Shown in pieces: positions 10,057-22,400 of a stretch of DNA of 64,000 nucleotides. The notes beneath the pieces are model-generated. The model worked only from the letters and a program-made list of their open reading frames with translations, did not search any database and was not told the DNA's origin. Location: positions 186,001-250,000 of the forward strand of contig JAFFJZ010000085.1 in the NCBI GenBank assembly GCA_018340375.1. The letters are read 5' to 3'. Every line of letters starts with the position of its first letter. Position 1 is the first letter of the stretch. The position numbers and the translations under genes were made by a program. Source of the DNA: Gonatopus flavifemur (Eukaryota > Arthropoda > Insecta > Hymenoptera > Dryinidae).

Positions 10057-11562
10057 GAATTGTGCTTCAAGAGCATCATTGGAATTCTTGAGTCCTCGAA
10101 TCTTTAAGAATTCATCGAAGAACTGTATGCTATCTGGGATGGTTTTAATAGTTCATATGTATGGTATAACAGCTTTGTTTGAAATGCCAAGCAAAATTGT
10201 GATTTCCGTTAGGTAAGACATTTGAATCAAACGTTGACGGTTTTTTATTTCAAGAACTCCATTCAGACTGATGAAATTCTTACAAGGATTTACATGGAAT
10301 GCCGTAATCATTTTTTATTGAATTGAAAACGAGGAATGCTTGGTTAGGTGTACACTCAACGAACGTAGTCTGGAAATTCCAAAAAGAAAGTATTAAGAAA
10401 ATTTATGGCCATTCTCGAAAGGATATGGGGATATCTCAGTGTAGGAGTTCTGGACGAAACCGGATGAAAATTTTGTCATCATAGGCAGAAAAATGATATG
10501 TCAAAAAATAAAGAATGTACCGCCCTCGAGTCTCCATGATTATTCTCAAAACATACAATATTCCATAATGTATTTATGGATGAACAAAAAATGTTTCTCC
10601 ATATTGTCACATAGAATCTTTTTATTTCATTCTTAACAAAAATAAAACGTATTTCAAACAATATTATATTAGAATATTTTCACAAATTCACGTACACACT
10701 CCAAATAAAAAATTTGTGTTACATAAAACTAATTTCAATATCGAGGAATTTTTTTTCAAATGAAAATTAGTTTGTAAAACCAACTGAATAATGTAAAAAC
10801 GAACAGAGGAAGAATAAAAATACGTAATGATTCAAATCATATTGGTTTTCGATTTTAAATTTCAAGGCAAAATTAATATCATTAGACCGTATTGAGAATA
10901 TAAACATAAAATGAATTGCACATTTCTTTTATATTATTGATTATTCATTATTCTGAAGGAATCAATATTATAGAGGAAAATTATATTGCCATCCTAAGCC
11001 AAACGGCCGTATGTCAAAATTTCGAAGTTCCGAGGGATCGACGATTCTATTTAAACTTGTATAATATGTTGAATGATACAAACGTCAGTATTTCTCAATC
11101 AGTTTTTTCTAATAACTTTCCAATACTGTGAAAATTTTTTTAATTGGAATACATGTAACAGACGTATTCGAATATAAATATATAAAAAAACAGAAGAAAA
11201 ATTTTGTGACATACGGTCTTTTGGCTCAACATGGCAATGCATCAAGAAAAAATATAATGGTACTACCAAGTATTCATTCTTGTTGATTTATGAATCAATA
11301 CTTTTCAATACTCTGGACACTTTCGTGAAACAAAACTTCTGCATATCCTTTCAATATTTTAAAACAAACAGAAACATTTGTTATGGAAATCCAATAATAT
11401 ACTAATATTGATAAAAATTTACATAAGGTACGTGGAATAAAGAATTTTGCAATATATATCACCAATATTGTTTCGGCTTAATGTACTTATATCACAATGG
11501 AATCTGTAGGCACATTTATTTACTTCTTCCATCAGTCTTTGTCTATCTCATGAATGAGATGC
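10057..11562. other. AT-rich non-coding DNA
   Basis: No convincing gene or repeat. It lies downstream of the terminal exon at 11563-11713 on the minus strand and could include its 3' UTR. Confidence 0.35.
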
Positions 11563-11713
11563 TTAATTGTGAGAATCGTCATTATTTTGGGTACCAGTAT
11601 CATTGTTCACAATTGCTTCCTCATCTACAGCAGTTCTCAACCCAGTGACTGGGTCCAGCAATGACTCGTGTTCTTGTATTTCTGTAAAGTCTCCTGTAAT
11701 AGGATCCAATAAC
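11563..11713 (-). CDS. Probable terminal exon of an unidentified minus-strand gene
   Basis: On the minus strand an acceptor (AATTACAG) at 11714-11715 is followed by one base completing a split codon and then 49 residues to a TAA at 11565-11563. The peptide contains LLDPITGDFTEIQEHESLLD and DPVTGLRTAVDEEA, so a DP(I/V)TG motif occurs twice about 18 residues apart, and ends in an acidic Asn/Asp-rich tail. No stop interrupts it and the composition is protein-like. I do not recognise the family, and I could not find a matching upstream exon with certainty; the LTR element at 12.9-18.1 kb may lie in the preceding intron. Confidence 0.5.
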
Positions 11714-11983
11714 CTGTAATTTGAAATCAGTGCATATCACGTATCATCCTCATGATTATACATCTTACATAAATTACTCCAAATTAATTTTTTGATAATG
11801 AGAAGAGTCATGCAGTTTAACAGATCACAAAATATCAACTTGGAATTGAATTCCGGCATACTGTGAGATAAGTTTCAACTACTGAGAAAAAACATCAATT
11901 CAACAACACATTAATAGTATTATAATATTAACTGTAATATTATGTGCTGGGTGGGTCATTGTATTATTTTGAAAAAAGCAATT

Positions 11984-12325
11984 AAGAGGATACCAGAATT
12001 ACTATCGGAGCGAGTTTTCTTGCACCAAAATACTGAAAACCGAAGCCATGAATAAAATCTGAAATTTTCAGGGATGATTCTTTGAGACTGAATCTCAACC
12101 TCTTTGAGAATCTCTTTTTCTTTCTCTTTTTCTTAGAGATTTGAGACTTCTTTATTTTTCTTTTTTTTTTAATTTCATGTTCGAAATTGAAAATTTGGGC
12201 TCTGTGCAGACCTAGATCATGTCTCAAAGAATCATCCCTGACAATTTCAGATTTTTCTCATGACTCCAGTTTGAAGTATTTTGGTGCAAGAAAACTTGTT
12301 CCAATGGTAACTCTCGTATCCTCTT
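11984..12325. repeat. Palindromic MITE-like element
   Basis: AAGAGGATACCAGAATTAC at the left end is the inverse, with few mismatches, of GTAACTCTCGTATCCTCTT at the right end. Further in, TTTTCTTGCACCAAAATACT pairs with AGTATTTTGGTGCAAGAAAA and GGGATGATTCTTTGAGAC pairs with GTCTCAAAGAATCATCCC. Confidence 0.85.
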
Positions 12326-12382
12326 GAAGAATTGCATTCTATATCGTTTGAAACACAATTCAAGCCACGCAGAAGAATCATT

Positions 12383-12754
12383 CCCACTGAGCATTTCCGT
12401 TAGAACCTTGCATTAACATTGCAGCGATATTAATGTGATCTTGAAAGTACCTGTTATGAAAATTACAATAGCAATATTATAAAATCTAATTAAAAGTGAA
12501 TTGAAGCGATGTTACGTTGTCAAGTAATGTTTCAACGATCTTTCTGTAAGTTACATTTGTAATATTGTATTTGTAAATTGAATAACAGATACTTTCAACA
12601 TTGTATCAATATCTCTGCAATGTTAAGGGGTTACTAGCGGTTACCGACCGAGTACGTTGGTTAGAAAAGGACACACCCATACGATAGAAAGAGAGATTCG
12701 TTACCGTCGCTAGTATCCCGTTAATGCGAGGTTCTAACGGAAATGCTCAGTGGG
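12383..12754. mobile_element. MITE with 35-bp TIRs
   Basis: The left end CCCACTGAGCATTTCCGTTA and the right end (inverse of TAACGGAAATGCTCAGTGGG) match over about 35 bp with one or two mismatches. The interior shares GGTTAGAAAAGGA and a TATCCCGTTAA segment with the palindrome at 20769-20999, so the two may be distant relatives. No coding capacity. Confidence 0.85.
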
Positions 12755-12884
12755 TTGATTATATTTAATATGAATAATTTTTCAAGTGTATGGGCTCATC
12801 TCTGACATGAGCCTACTTAAGAGCATCCTGTTGACCCTGAAGTTACTAGATCTCTCTTACTCTTCACCCAAAATATTCGGGGGT

Positions 12885-13166
12885 TGTTTTATGTTTGCCG
12901 GGTTATGTATACACATTAAATACACAATCGTATATGAATCACTGTTGCACATTTATTTCAACATGTCCTATGAATTACGATACACATTCATATTATACTT
13001 TTACGTTGCCGTACGTCTTTAGTAATATAAGAGTCATCACAATTATTAATATCACATTAAGTGTTCGTGCATTAGATGCGTCCTTCTGCTACCGTATCGC
13101 GACAAGCTCTCTCGCTTGTCTGCCCGGTTTGCGCTCGCAACGTGGCGATGCTAGCGACATCGCACA
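12885..13166 (-). repeat. 3' LTR of the Gypsy element
   Basis: 282 bp with TG...CA ends, matching 17827-18108. It is the 3' LTR because the coding strand is minus. The polypurine tract lies just outside it at 13167-13177 (GAAAAGGAGGA on the minus strand). Confidence 0.93.
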
Positions 13167-13177
13167 TCCTCCTTTTC
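13167..13177 (-). other. Polypurine tract
   Basis: GAAAAGGAGGA on the minus strand directly abuts the 3' LTR, as expected for the plus-strand priming site of an LTR element. Confidence 0.7.
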
Positions 13178-13269
13178 TATAAAACGCAAGTTGACAAATA
13201 TTCATGTTAGCTTTTTTTTTTACATATGCAACTTACAATTCTAAAATTCTAGAATCTCATAGATTCAGT

Positions 13270-16200
13270 CTATTTGGGGGCTTTATCTGTCTGCCCGACT
13301 ATCTCGTCTATCTCTACTGATGGTTTCGAGCCATCTAAGCTTAAAAATTCGTCATTTTGATCGGAACCTTCAACCTGGTTATCTTGTTCAACATTATTAT
13401 TATGGACTTGATTTTCCATCCTCTCCCCCTCTTCATGAGCAATTTCAACCTCTTCTGGTCTAGTATCATTATAATTATCACTATCATTAGGATACACCAC
13501 TTCTTCCTCTCTTCTCAAGATTACATCAAAATCATCGTAATGCAGTGCTTGCGTTTCTGAATTAAAATTACTAGTGACATTGTTGTATCTTCTCCTAAAC
13601 CATTTTTTAATATATACAATATTTCTTCTGATAATATTACCAATCTTATTTTTCAGTAAATAACTTCTTGGGCTTTCCTCTATTTTTCGAATTATTTCAG
13701 CTTGTTCCCATTCCCTTTTGAACTTATCAAATACTAGGACTTGTTCTCCCTTTTTATAGATATCTTCGTCCTTGAAATTTCGTTTTACGCAAGTCCTGTC
13801 ATAGTAATTTTTTGATTTTTCTTTATTTCTTTTGATTTTTTCTTCAATTAATGGGTTTATTGACGATAGTTTCAATTTTTCATCTATCACCGGAAGTTTT
13901 GACCTTAGGACCCTACCTTGCATCAATTGAGCTGGGCTCTTATTAATACTTGATAATGGAGCGTTATTATAGTTAAGTAAGCATAGTTCGAGATTTTCAA
14001 TTCCCGATTTTTTGAGCATATTTTTAACCAATCCAACGCTTTTTTCCGACAACCCATTTGATTGCGCATGATATGGACTAGATGTGATTATTTTAAATTC
14101 CCACTGTTCTGCAAACATTTTAAATTCATAGCTAGCGAACGGATTATTATCTGCGATCACTATTCTAGGTATTCCAAATCGGCTAAATATTTTCTTCAAT
14201 TCTCTAATAACAGCACTTGATGATTTAGATTTTAAGTCTACAGCTTCTAGCCACCTAGAATAGTAATCTTGTAATACAAGTAATATTTTACCGCTAAATT
14301 CCGCTATATCAACGCCTATTTTAAGAAATGGCGTGTTTGGTACTTCGTGTAAGAATAGAGGATATTTTGGTTGAGCAGGCGCGTATTTTTGACATATTTC
14401 GCATGTCTTGACAAAACTTTTAATTTCCGCAGCCATGCGTGGCCAAAAGAATAAAGATTTCGCTAGCTCACACAACTTATTCATGCCGATATGAGTTTCG
14501 TGCAGCGTTTCTAGAACATATAACCTTAGTTTTTTAGGAACAATTAGCTTATTATCTAGATAACATAAATTATTTTCAACAGTAATATTTTCCCTTTCGC
14601 TAAAATATGTTTTGAATTCTTGATCTTCCACTTCCCTTGCTGCACGAGGCCACCCTCTCTGAACATAGTTTAAGATTTTGCTAAGTGTCGGTTCTTGAGT
14701 GGTTTCTCTTTGGAATTCATTCAGTCTATCGTTCGAGATGATCAATTCGTTACAACCAAGGGAGTGGATTACAACGTCATTTTCATTTGTATCTGTATTC
14801 TGTTTTAATACATTAATATAATCTCGACTCAGGTAGTCTGCCACTAACATGTCTTTGCCTGGAATATATACTAAATTTATATTATATATCATCAATCTCG
14901 CCTTAATTCGTTTCAATCTATTGTTTTGTATTTTAGACATACTTTTTCCCATTATTGCGAGAAGGGGTTTGTGATCAGTATGTACTGTCACTTCAAACCC
15001 ATATATATATTCATGAAATTTTTTACATGCAAATTCCACCGCCAATAATTCCTTCTCAATCTGAGCCCACCTGGCTTCACTATCAGTTAGTGATCTTGAA
15101 GCATATGAAACTACTCCACTTTCTTGAAACAAGCACGAACCTATACCAGATTCTGACGCATCCGTTTGAATTATAATCTTTTGTTTCGGATCAAAGCTAA
15201 CCAATACTGGCGATTGCGACAACTGTTCTTGAATACGCTTCAAAACTTTATCGTGAATATCCGTCCATCGATATTCTATATTATTTCTTAAAAGATCTCG
15301 AATGGGTTGCGTCAAATCTGCAAGATTCGGTACGAATTCGCGCACATAATTGATCATTCCTAGTAATTTTTGTACTTGTTTTTTGTTCTTTGGTGGGCTT
15401 AGATTTTGAATCGCCTCAACTCTCCCTTGGTCAATTGACATTCCTTTTCCGTCGAAATTATGACCAAGAAATTTGATTCTAGGTACGCAATACTGGAATT
15501 TCTCAGGATTAAATTTAATATTATATAATCGAGCCTTTTCTAGAATAATTTTGATTATTTTGTCCATTTCTTCCTTAGTGTTTGCAATCACAAGGATGTC
15601 ATCGAAGTAAATGATGACTCCAGGGATATCACCTAGATATTTGTGAATTAGTTTTTGGAAAACTTCCGGAGCTGTGTTTATGCCAAATGGCATTCGTTTA
15701 AATTTCATTGTCCCTATTGGACTCGTAAAGGAGCATAATTTGCTCGAATGTTCACCCAATTCAATGTGGTAAAATGCATCTTTGATATCGAGAAGACTAT
15801 AAAACTTTTCCCCCTTCATTAAAAGAGTTATCTCCCTTAAAGTGGGTATTGGAAATTTTTCCATAATGATACTTTCGTTTAATTTTTTAGGATTTAAGCA
15901 AACTCGAATATTTTTATTTGGTTTTTCAACAATTACGATGTCGTTTAACCATTCGACTGGTTCTTCAACTAATTCTAATATATCCTGTTTAATTAATTGA
16001 TCTAGTTTATCACTATAGAGTGATTTCAATTTTAACGGAATTCTCGTATGCGATGCGTAAGCTGGTTTTGAATCTGATTTCAGTTTAAACTCATATTTCT
16101 CCGGAAATTTACCTACACCTTGAAATACATCATTAAATTTAGAGATTATCTCTTGTTTATCTTTATACGTTACATTGTTTTCCGTTGAAGACGTTTCTTC

Positions 16201-17625
16201 AAAGCTTTTGATACTATGAATTCTTCGTATTAGATTTAATTCAACGCACATATTTCTACTTAATAAAGGCTCTAATTTTCCAGTGGATCGATCATCAATT
16301 ATATAAAACTCTTCGTAAAATGTTTTATTTTTGCAGGAGAAAGGCATTATTATTGTTCCCCATACCTTGAGTCTGTTGTTCCCGTATGCCTTTGCAATTA
16401 CAGGATTCTTCTCTATCGTAGACGTCGGTGCTTTGTTTTTCATCTTATTATATATTGTGAGTGGCAAGGTCGACACGTCGCTACCCGAATCGAGTTTATA
16501 TCTTATTGCATATTTATCTCCAAATATTAAGGTTTCCTTCCACAATTCATTTTGGTTAGTTCCTCTATTCATACAATCTATTTTGACTTTGGAATCTGAC
16601 CTGTAATCAAGGTTATATTTAGTAATGTTTACATTTGATACGTTATGTATTCTTGGGTTCTCCATTAGGGAAAGACTATTTAGATAAATACAATTAGGTT
16701 CTTCTAATCGTGAATTATTCGTTTTAGAAATTTTATTCTCACCTTGATTTCTTTTGTCTAACTTAGCATTATTATTCATATTCGATGATCGTTGAGTACA
16801 TCCTACAGCGAAGTGATGTAATCCTCCACAGATAGTACATGTTTTGTTGTGGGCTGGACAGTTCCCCCTTGTGTGTGTCTTCCCACACTTCTTGCAGTTA
16901 AATGGTTTGTTATTGTCGTTTCGATATCCTCTAGTTGTCGTTGATGATGTGTTGAATCGTCTTTGTTGACTATTGTTCCACTGTTTATTATAGGTAGCAG
17001 CATCTTTGTTCCTCTGTATGTTTATTTCGTCGATCGAGAACTTTTCAAATTTTTGAGGCGTCATTTCTTTGTTTACTCCAGCCTGGCTTGCTTTTGCAAG
17101 CTCCGAAGCACGGCACAGTTTAACGACATTATCCAAGGTTATGTCTGGCTCACGTAGAAGTCGTTCTTGTGAAGGCTTATCATTGATTCCAAGAACTATT
17201 CTAACTTTTAACAGGTCATCGGCCAGAGTCCCAAAATTGCACGTCTTGATTAGTTTTCTTAATTCAAGAATAATTCTTTCGATCGGTTCACCAGGGAGCT
17301 GGTTCCTTTGGAAGAATCGAAATTGCTCGACAATGATATTACTTTTAGGTTAGCAATATTTATCCAACCCGTCGAAAATGTCCTTCACCGGTTTATCCGT
17401 GAGATTCAAGCTATCGATAAGCTCATTCGCGTCGTCACCAATTATGGAATGTAGTATCGCCGTCTTCACTGTTTCCGTGTCAATTAATTTGGCGTTTGCG
17501 AGTACGTATAACTCGAATTTCCTTTTAAAATTCTTCAAATTCTCTTTCAGATTGCCTTGAAGAGACAATTCTCCCGGTTGTGCAACCAGTTGATTCACTT
17601 GAGCCATCTTTGCTCTGGCAAACAA
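13270..17625 (-). pseudogene. Gag-pol polyprotein of the Gypsy element, one in-frame stop
   Basis: One frame runs from 17625 to 13270 (about 1,450 codons), broken only by a TAA at 17352-17350. Gag comes first (17625 to about 16900), then two zinc-knuckle-like motifs (CKKCGKTHTRGNC and CTICGGLHHFAVGC), a retroviral-type protease motif (LDSGSDVS), reverse transcriptase with YFDD in IIYFDDILV, RNase H (QTDASESG, VHTDHKPL), and an integrase with an HHCC segment (HETHIG ... CEICQKY) and D,D,E core (GVDIAEF, IADNNPF, SNGLSEKSV). The integrase second Asp sits in ADNNP rather than the commoner SDNGP. A fused gag-pol frame and no env recall Mag-lineage Gypsy elements; that lineage call is tentative. 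The single stop and near-identical LTRs suggest a copy that lost activity very recently, or a sequence error. Confidence 0.92.
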
Positions 17626-17809
17626 ATTGAAATCAATTCAATATTACTTTAGTTTTTCTTCTTTTCACTTTATGTGAATTTCGTGTTTATCGCGAATTTA
17701 TAAGCACTGATCACTTATTTTCTCTCTCAACAGAGCTGTTCGAATTGTTACTTCACGAGTTAGTCGCGTTGCTTTACGAACATTCACACGCGGTTGTTAT
17801 TTCCGAAAA

Positions 17810-17826
17810 CTTTATCCTCGTCGCCA
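17810..17826 (-). other. Primer-binding site
   Basis: On the minus strand TGGCGACGAGGATAAAG starts immediately after the 5' LTR. TGG complements the CCA end of a tRNA, the usual primer for minus-strand synthesis. I cannot name the tRNA. Confidence 0.65.
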
Positions 17827-18108
17827 TGTTTTGTGTTTGCCGGGTTATGTATACACATTAAATACACAATCGTATATGAATCACTGTTGCACATTTATTT
17901 CAACATGTCCTATGAATTACGATACACATTCATATTATACTTTTACGTTGCCGTACGTCTTTAGTAATATAAGAGTCATTACAATTATTAATATCACATT
18001 AAGTGTTCGTGCATTAGATGCGTCCTTCTGCTACCGTATCGCGACAAGCTCTCTCGCTTGTCTGCCCGGTTTGCGCTCGCAACGTGGCGATGCTAGCGAC
18101 ATCGCACA
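17827..18108 (-). repeat. 5' LTR of the Gypsy element
   Basis: 282 bp, the same length as the other LTR with two differences. It should carry the element's promoter, but I see no unambiguous core motif. Confidence 0.93.
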
Positions 18109-18113
18109 GGGGT

Positions 18114-18680
18114 AATTTAATAAAATGAAGAAAATCAACCAGTCAGACTTCCTTCCGTACTAAAAGAAAGTCTAACTGGTTGATTAATTTCCCGTTGTTC
18201 AATTACCTCCAAGTATTTTGACTAAAAAAATGTAGGAATCCTAAGGTCTACGCGTTGGCCTTAAGGCTTTATGCTAGCTAGTGTATACAGTTCGGAATGG
18301 ACTATTTTTTCATGAAATTTGTGGATGGGCAAAAGTGAATTATTGATAAAACAAAGTTGATTATATGTTTATACACTTAAACCTCGAGATAACACAGCTC
18401 TTCTTCTTTCTCAATCGAACGGTTTTTGTTTGCATTGAAGTGAGAGGAGGAACATCTTTATCGCGAGGTTCAAGTGTACATGTATTAAGGTACGAATAGT
18501 TATTTGTGTATTAGCTGCAATTATTACAAAATGGCGACATTCGACTGCTGTCAAAAACACGGGTTTTTAAAAAAAAGCTTACAAGATGTCTTCAGTGATT
18601 TTAATCCTGCAATGAAAAAATAAAATTTTCCTCATAGTACATGAAAATATCTAGAGAATGTCGTACGGAATCTAAAAAAC
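18114..18680. other. Non-coding with one hairpin
   Basis: AATCAACCAGTCAGACTT (about 18133) pairs with AAGTCTAACTGGTTGATT (ending about 18186). The rest shows nothing recognisable. Confidence 0.5.
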
Positions 18681-18682
18681 TT

Positions 18683-18855
18683 TGCTAACTGATAGGCACA
18701 AAGCTTCCTCGTTTCTGTTCAAGTAGCATTCGAGCATATTTTCACCTAAAAACTGTACTCAATAATCAAAATGCATATATATAATACGTTCGGATACTAC
18801 ATGAACAGGAACGAACATAAGCTTTGTGCTTATCAGTTGGTAGAATTTTCACTAA
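18683..18855. repeat. Hairpin element, copy 1 (second copy at 23996-24165)
   Basis: GCTAACTGATAGGCACAAAGC and the following bases are inverted at AAGCTTTGTGCTTATCAGTT, around a TATATA centre. The hairpin and the roughly 110 bp after it (GAGAGGAAATATTAAAATTA onward, including CGATCACGCACGTCC) recur at 23996-24270. Confidence 0.8.
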
Positions 18856-19408
18856 TTGGGATTCAGAGAGGAAATATTAAAATTACCGATCACGCACGTC
18901 CTTACAAATCCTGTTCCTTCCAACGAATCAGGACGAAAATGAAACCAGGCTACTATCAATCTAACGTATGATCGCAGTCAAAATTTCATGAAGATAACCA
19001 AAGGTACTAGAGCAAAATCCTTTATAGGATTGGAAGTCACTAACTAGTACTACAGTACTCAGTGGAATTTCAGAAAGATTGAGGGGTGGAAATTTTCGAG
19101 GTGGGAACACTTGACGTGTTTTGCCCCACATTAGTCGAAAGACTCATAGAAGTGGGACATATAACTAAAAAAAACCTCCAAGATCCTGGTAAAAATCCTG
19201 TCTGGTCTTGTCAGAAAACGTCAAGTCAGAGACAAGAAACGACCAAATCTTGACAGAAAATTGTCTAGTCGGTTTTGTCAGGCATTTGAAATAGTGTGGA
19301 ATTATGTATGTTACAAGCACAAAACATTTCAGTCCATCGAAATTATATTTGGAGTAACTGTCTTTGTGATTGAGTCTATTGCAAGAATTACTCAATTCAA
19401 TTCAAGCA

Positions 19409-19641
19409 TTACATTTTGTCGCTGTGGCCTGACTGAGGAGATTGTTCTTTCTTGTTTGATTTATATGATTGCTTCTTCATTTTATTCCCTCTTTTTCCAT
19501 TCATGTCGTATGCTTTGTCCGACAGAGCACTTGGTAATCGTTTCAACGCATATTGGATTGCCATTTCTTTATAGCCGAGCCTCTTTAAGAAGTTCTCGAA
19601 GTGAACTGGAAGATGATTAAGAACGTACAGAAAGTCTCAAA
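19409..19641 (-). CDS. Possible exon of an unidentified minus-strand gene
   Basis: A minus-strand frame reads through to a TAA at 19411-19409 with a plausible protein composition: it includes HFENFLKRLGYKEMAIQYAL, then KRLPSALSDKAYD and a Lys/Ser-rich end. An AG precedes the frame near 19642, giving a possible acceptor after an in-frame stop. I do not recognise the family and could not place neighbouring exons, so this could be a chance frame or a TE remnant. Confidence 0.35.
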
Positions 19642-19704
19642 TATTGATACCGTTGTATGAAACCATTACATTACATCCTAATGAAACTTTTAAAACTATA
19701 AATA

Positions 19705-19952
19705 TGTGCCACACATAAAAAAAAGAATGGAGAAATTTACCTTGTAGGATGACAACGCATCGCTTTGAGTCTTTGAATTGAAATTTTCATAATATATTTC
19801 TTCAAACAATTCACATTATAAGACAATAATAGATTTTTCTCTTATCATGTGAATAATTTGACAAACTATATTGTACAAATTTCCATTCAAAGACTCAAAG
19901 CGATGCATTGTCATCCTACAAGATAAATTTCTTCATTCTCTTTTTTCCGTGC
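19705..19952. repeat. Palindrome of about 250 bp
   Basis: GTAGGATGACAACGCATCGC and the following TTTGAGTCTTTGAAT at about 19745-19780 are inverted at ATTCAAAGACTCAAAGCGAT and GCATTGTCATCCTAC (19885-19920); the match continues outward through GAATGGAGAAATTTAC and ATAAATTTCTTCATTC. Confidence 0.85.
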
Positions 19953-20493
19953 AGCAAATTTGTATCAATGATAACAGAAATATCCCACGGAATACGAAAA
20001 ACTATAATGGATATTCAAAAAACATTCCAATATCAAGTTTAACGATATTTTTCATTGCACCTAAATAATCTCAAAATGTATTACATATGCTCGAAGAGCA
20101 CGCTCGTTACAATGTACTCATAAAGAATTTTTTATGAATTAATCGTGAGATTCTTCAAGAGTTACCATTATGACACTTGAAAATGAATCTCTGGTGTTGT
20201 AAAAGAGTTCTTAAAGAATCCTGAACAGCTTAATTAATTCTTTGGTAGTAACAAAACGGGGGTTCCTTTAGGAGATGGTTGTGCTGTGTGGGCATGTTTC
20301 AAATCTATTTCAAATGTATGCAATTTAGCTTGTCAAACTTCTGACTTATGTAATCTTCCTCAGAATATTCAGTACTCTTACACATTGATTCAAGAATAAA
20401 ACTCAATCGAATTGAAACGATTTTTTCAAACAAATTCTAATATACCTTATTCTGCTGTATCTTGCCCAATCATTAACGGGATACCACCCGTTA
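19953..20493. other. No gene recognised
   Basis: AT-rich. Contains GAATTC/GATTCTT-type words resembling the EcoRI-rich MITEs nearby, but no clear element boundary. Confidence 0.3.
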
Positions 20494-20762
20494 CAGCAAA
20501 AGAGTCCCCGCGAAGAGCTCCCGTTATGTCAGTAAACATGAATTCATTATGAATAGTTTGAGTTCAAATTGAATTCCTGATGAACAACTTACCGTTCAGA
20601 AAGAATTCATATTGCGAGTTCATGAAGAATTCTCCAGGCATTCAATATGTATTCTTTTTGAATTCATTGAATTCATATTGAATTCATTTTCACTGACATA
20701 ACGGGGACTGTTCACGAATTCTTTGAGAAGTCTTCAAGAATTCAAACAGATCATTTTTGCTG
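20494..20762. mobile_element. CAGCAAAA MITE, copy 1
   Basis: Starts CAGCAAAAGAGTCCC and ends with the inverse TTTTTGCTG. A second internal inverted pair, CTCCCGTTATGTCAGT and ACTGACATAACGGGGA, lies inside. Many GAATTC words. Copies at 23411-23670 and 24528-24786. Confidence 0.85.
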
Positions 20763-20768
20763 TCTGGG

Positions 20769-20999
20769 CAGCGACCTCTGAAGATGCAACTATGGCCATT
20801 GGTTAGAAAAGGATACAAACATAATTATTCTGACAAAATATACGAAAATAAAGCAATAAAATCAAAATATCGCTTAGCACAAACCATCTTTATTGACTAA
20901 AGAAGGTCTGTTGCAAGCGATATTTTGATTTTATTGCTTTATTTTCGAATATTTTGTCAGAAAAAATTTTGTACCTGGTTGCATCGTCAGGGGTCGCTG
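20769..20999. repeat. Palindrome, about 115-bp arms
   Basis: CAGCGACCTCTGAAGATGCA at the left pairs with TGCATCGTCAGGGGTCGCTG at the right; inside, AAAATAAAGCAATAAAATCA pairs with TGATTTTATTGCTTTATTTT. Centre at about 20885. Confidence 0.88.
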
Positions 21000-22149
21000 G
21001 TATCCCGTTAACAGGAGGAATTGTTGAAAAATTAAAACATAGCCAAATAGCACCAGAACTCCCAAAACATTCGAAAATATTTATCAAGCGCTCTTGAGAA
21101 ATCTTTCCGAATTCTTTTAGAGCGAGAGTGCTATTATGGGTATCAATAATCAATGTCCATATGAAGGACATACAGTCCGATCTCCCAACAAGAACGCTCA
21201 CCCTCTTCGTCAATCAGAAGGTGTTGGCCTTACGTTAGAAAAAGAGAATGAGCATTCTTATTGAAAGGTCGCACCATAATGAATATAAATAACTATGTAC
21301 AATGTTGAATTACATCTGATTCAGGTTATAATCTCGTATTACATCTGTGTTGATGATTACTGTTAGGAACAGTTCGAAACGTTTGAAATTCTAAAAAAAA
21401 TTCATTCATTCCTGAAAGATTCGCGGAACTTTCAAAATACTTGGGAAAAGTTTCCCGAACATTATAGGGCATATCTTCCCACACAGCATCCTAGTCCCGA
21501 TGTATTTATAAACAATTCCTTATAAATTCATTGTAGGATTCTTCGAGCCTCCGTTGTGATAGTTACACAATCATCAAAGGTTTTCGTATTATGTGGGATG
21601 TAAAATTACAATGTTTATATACTTTTTTTTTATATAAGATGATTCGGTGCAAGATCCCAGATTGGATAAAATGCCGCAATGCCTGTATTTGACAAAATCA
21701 TGAGTAATAATATCGCAGGCATAAAATTCTCTTCAAATTGAAGCAATTTCAAGTACCAAGAGAACTTTTCAAATATGCCATGATTATTCTGAGAGTATGA
21801 CAGCGATGTGAAAATGAGACTGCTGTGGATAAATTCGTTGAAATATTCTATGAAAAGGTGCATAGCAAAAAATTATCCGAAAAAGTCTCATTTGGACGTT
21901 TTCAAAATGTTCATAGGATGTTCCAAATACATCATTAGCACTCCCAATCTCTTGTGTTACTTGAGACCTTACCCACGGACCAAAATGCAGCGGAACGTTT
22001 AGGGAACTTCCCAGATGCGGGTAATGTTCTACCATTGGAACGTTTCGGATAAAATTTTTCAAAATAACATCTCTTCAACGTTTCTGAAACATGGAACATT
22101 TATACACAAAATTTCAAAAATGTTAGTTTGAAACATTTCATTCGAAAAC
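21000..22149. other. No gene recognised
   Basis: AT-rich sequence with overlapping short frames on both strands but no recognisable motif. Around 22030-22135 several GAACGTTTC/GAAACATTTC words occur in both orientations, hinting at a decayed inverted repeat that merges into the nest at 22150. Confidence 0.3.
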
Positions 22150-22400
22150 CGAGAAAAAAATCAATTACATCTAATGAGATGTATACAGATCTCTTTAGAT
22201 ATAAGTATATCTCTTTAGATATATGTATGTAGGTCTTCAGATCTAAATTTTGGAAAAATAAGATCTACGGAGATTCAAAGAAATCCGCTTCTATTTCAAG
22301 AAATATGGTTCAACGAGATTTCTCAAGATCTAAGTAGATCTCTTCGGACCTTCCTAAATCGTATTTTTCCGAGATTTAGATTTGAAGACATACATACATA

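Larger units (their letters stand above)
12880..18113 (-). mobile_element. Gypsy-type (Ty3) LTR retrotransposon, recent insertion
   Basis: Two 282-bp LTRs (12885-13166 and 17827-18108) flank a gag-pol region read on the minus strand. The insertion is bounded by identical 5-bp duplications GGGGT (12880-12884 and 18109-18113). By eye the LTRs differ at only two positions (12891/17833 and the C/T in GAGTCAYYACAA), so the insertion is recent. The element proper is 5,224 bp. No env-like frame follows pol. Confidence 0.95.

Noticed and set aside
9620..10107. Long Pro/Gly/Arg-rich frames on both strands
   Set aside because: The GC-rich palindrome lacks stop codons by composition, and both strands are open at once. 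No start context or motif supports coding.
13270..17136. An env gene in the Gypsy element, which would make it an errantivirus-like element
   Set aside because: Only about 100 bp separate the pol stop from the 3' LTR, and no transmembrane or furin-type region is present.
18109..18190. tRNA-like hairpin next to the LTR element
   Set aside because: The single long stem with a short loop has no cloverleaf features or conserved tRNA box sequences.
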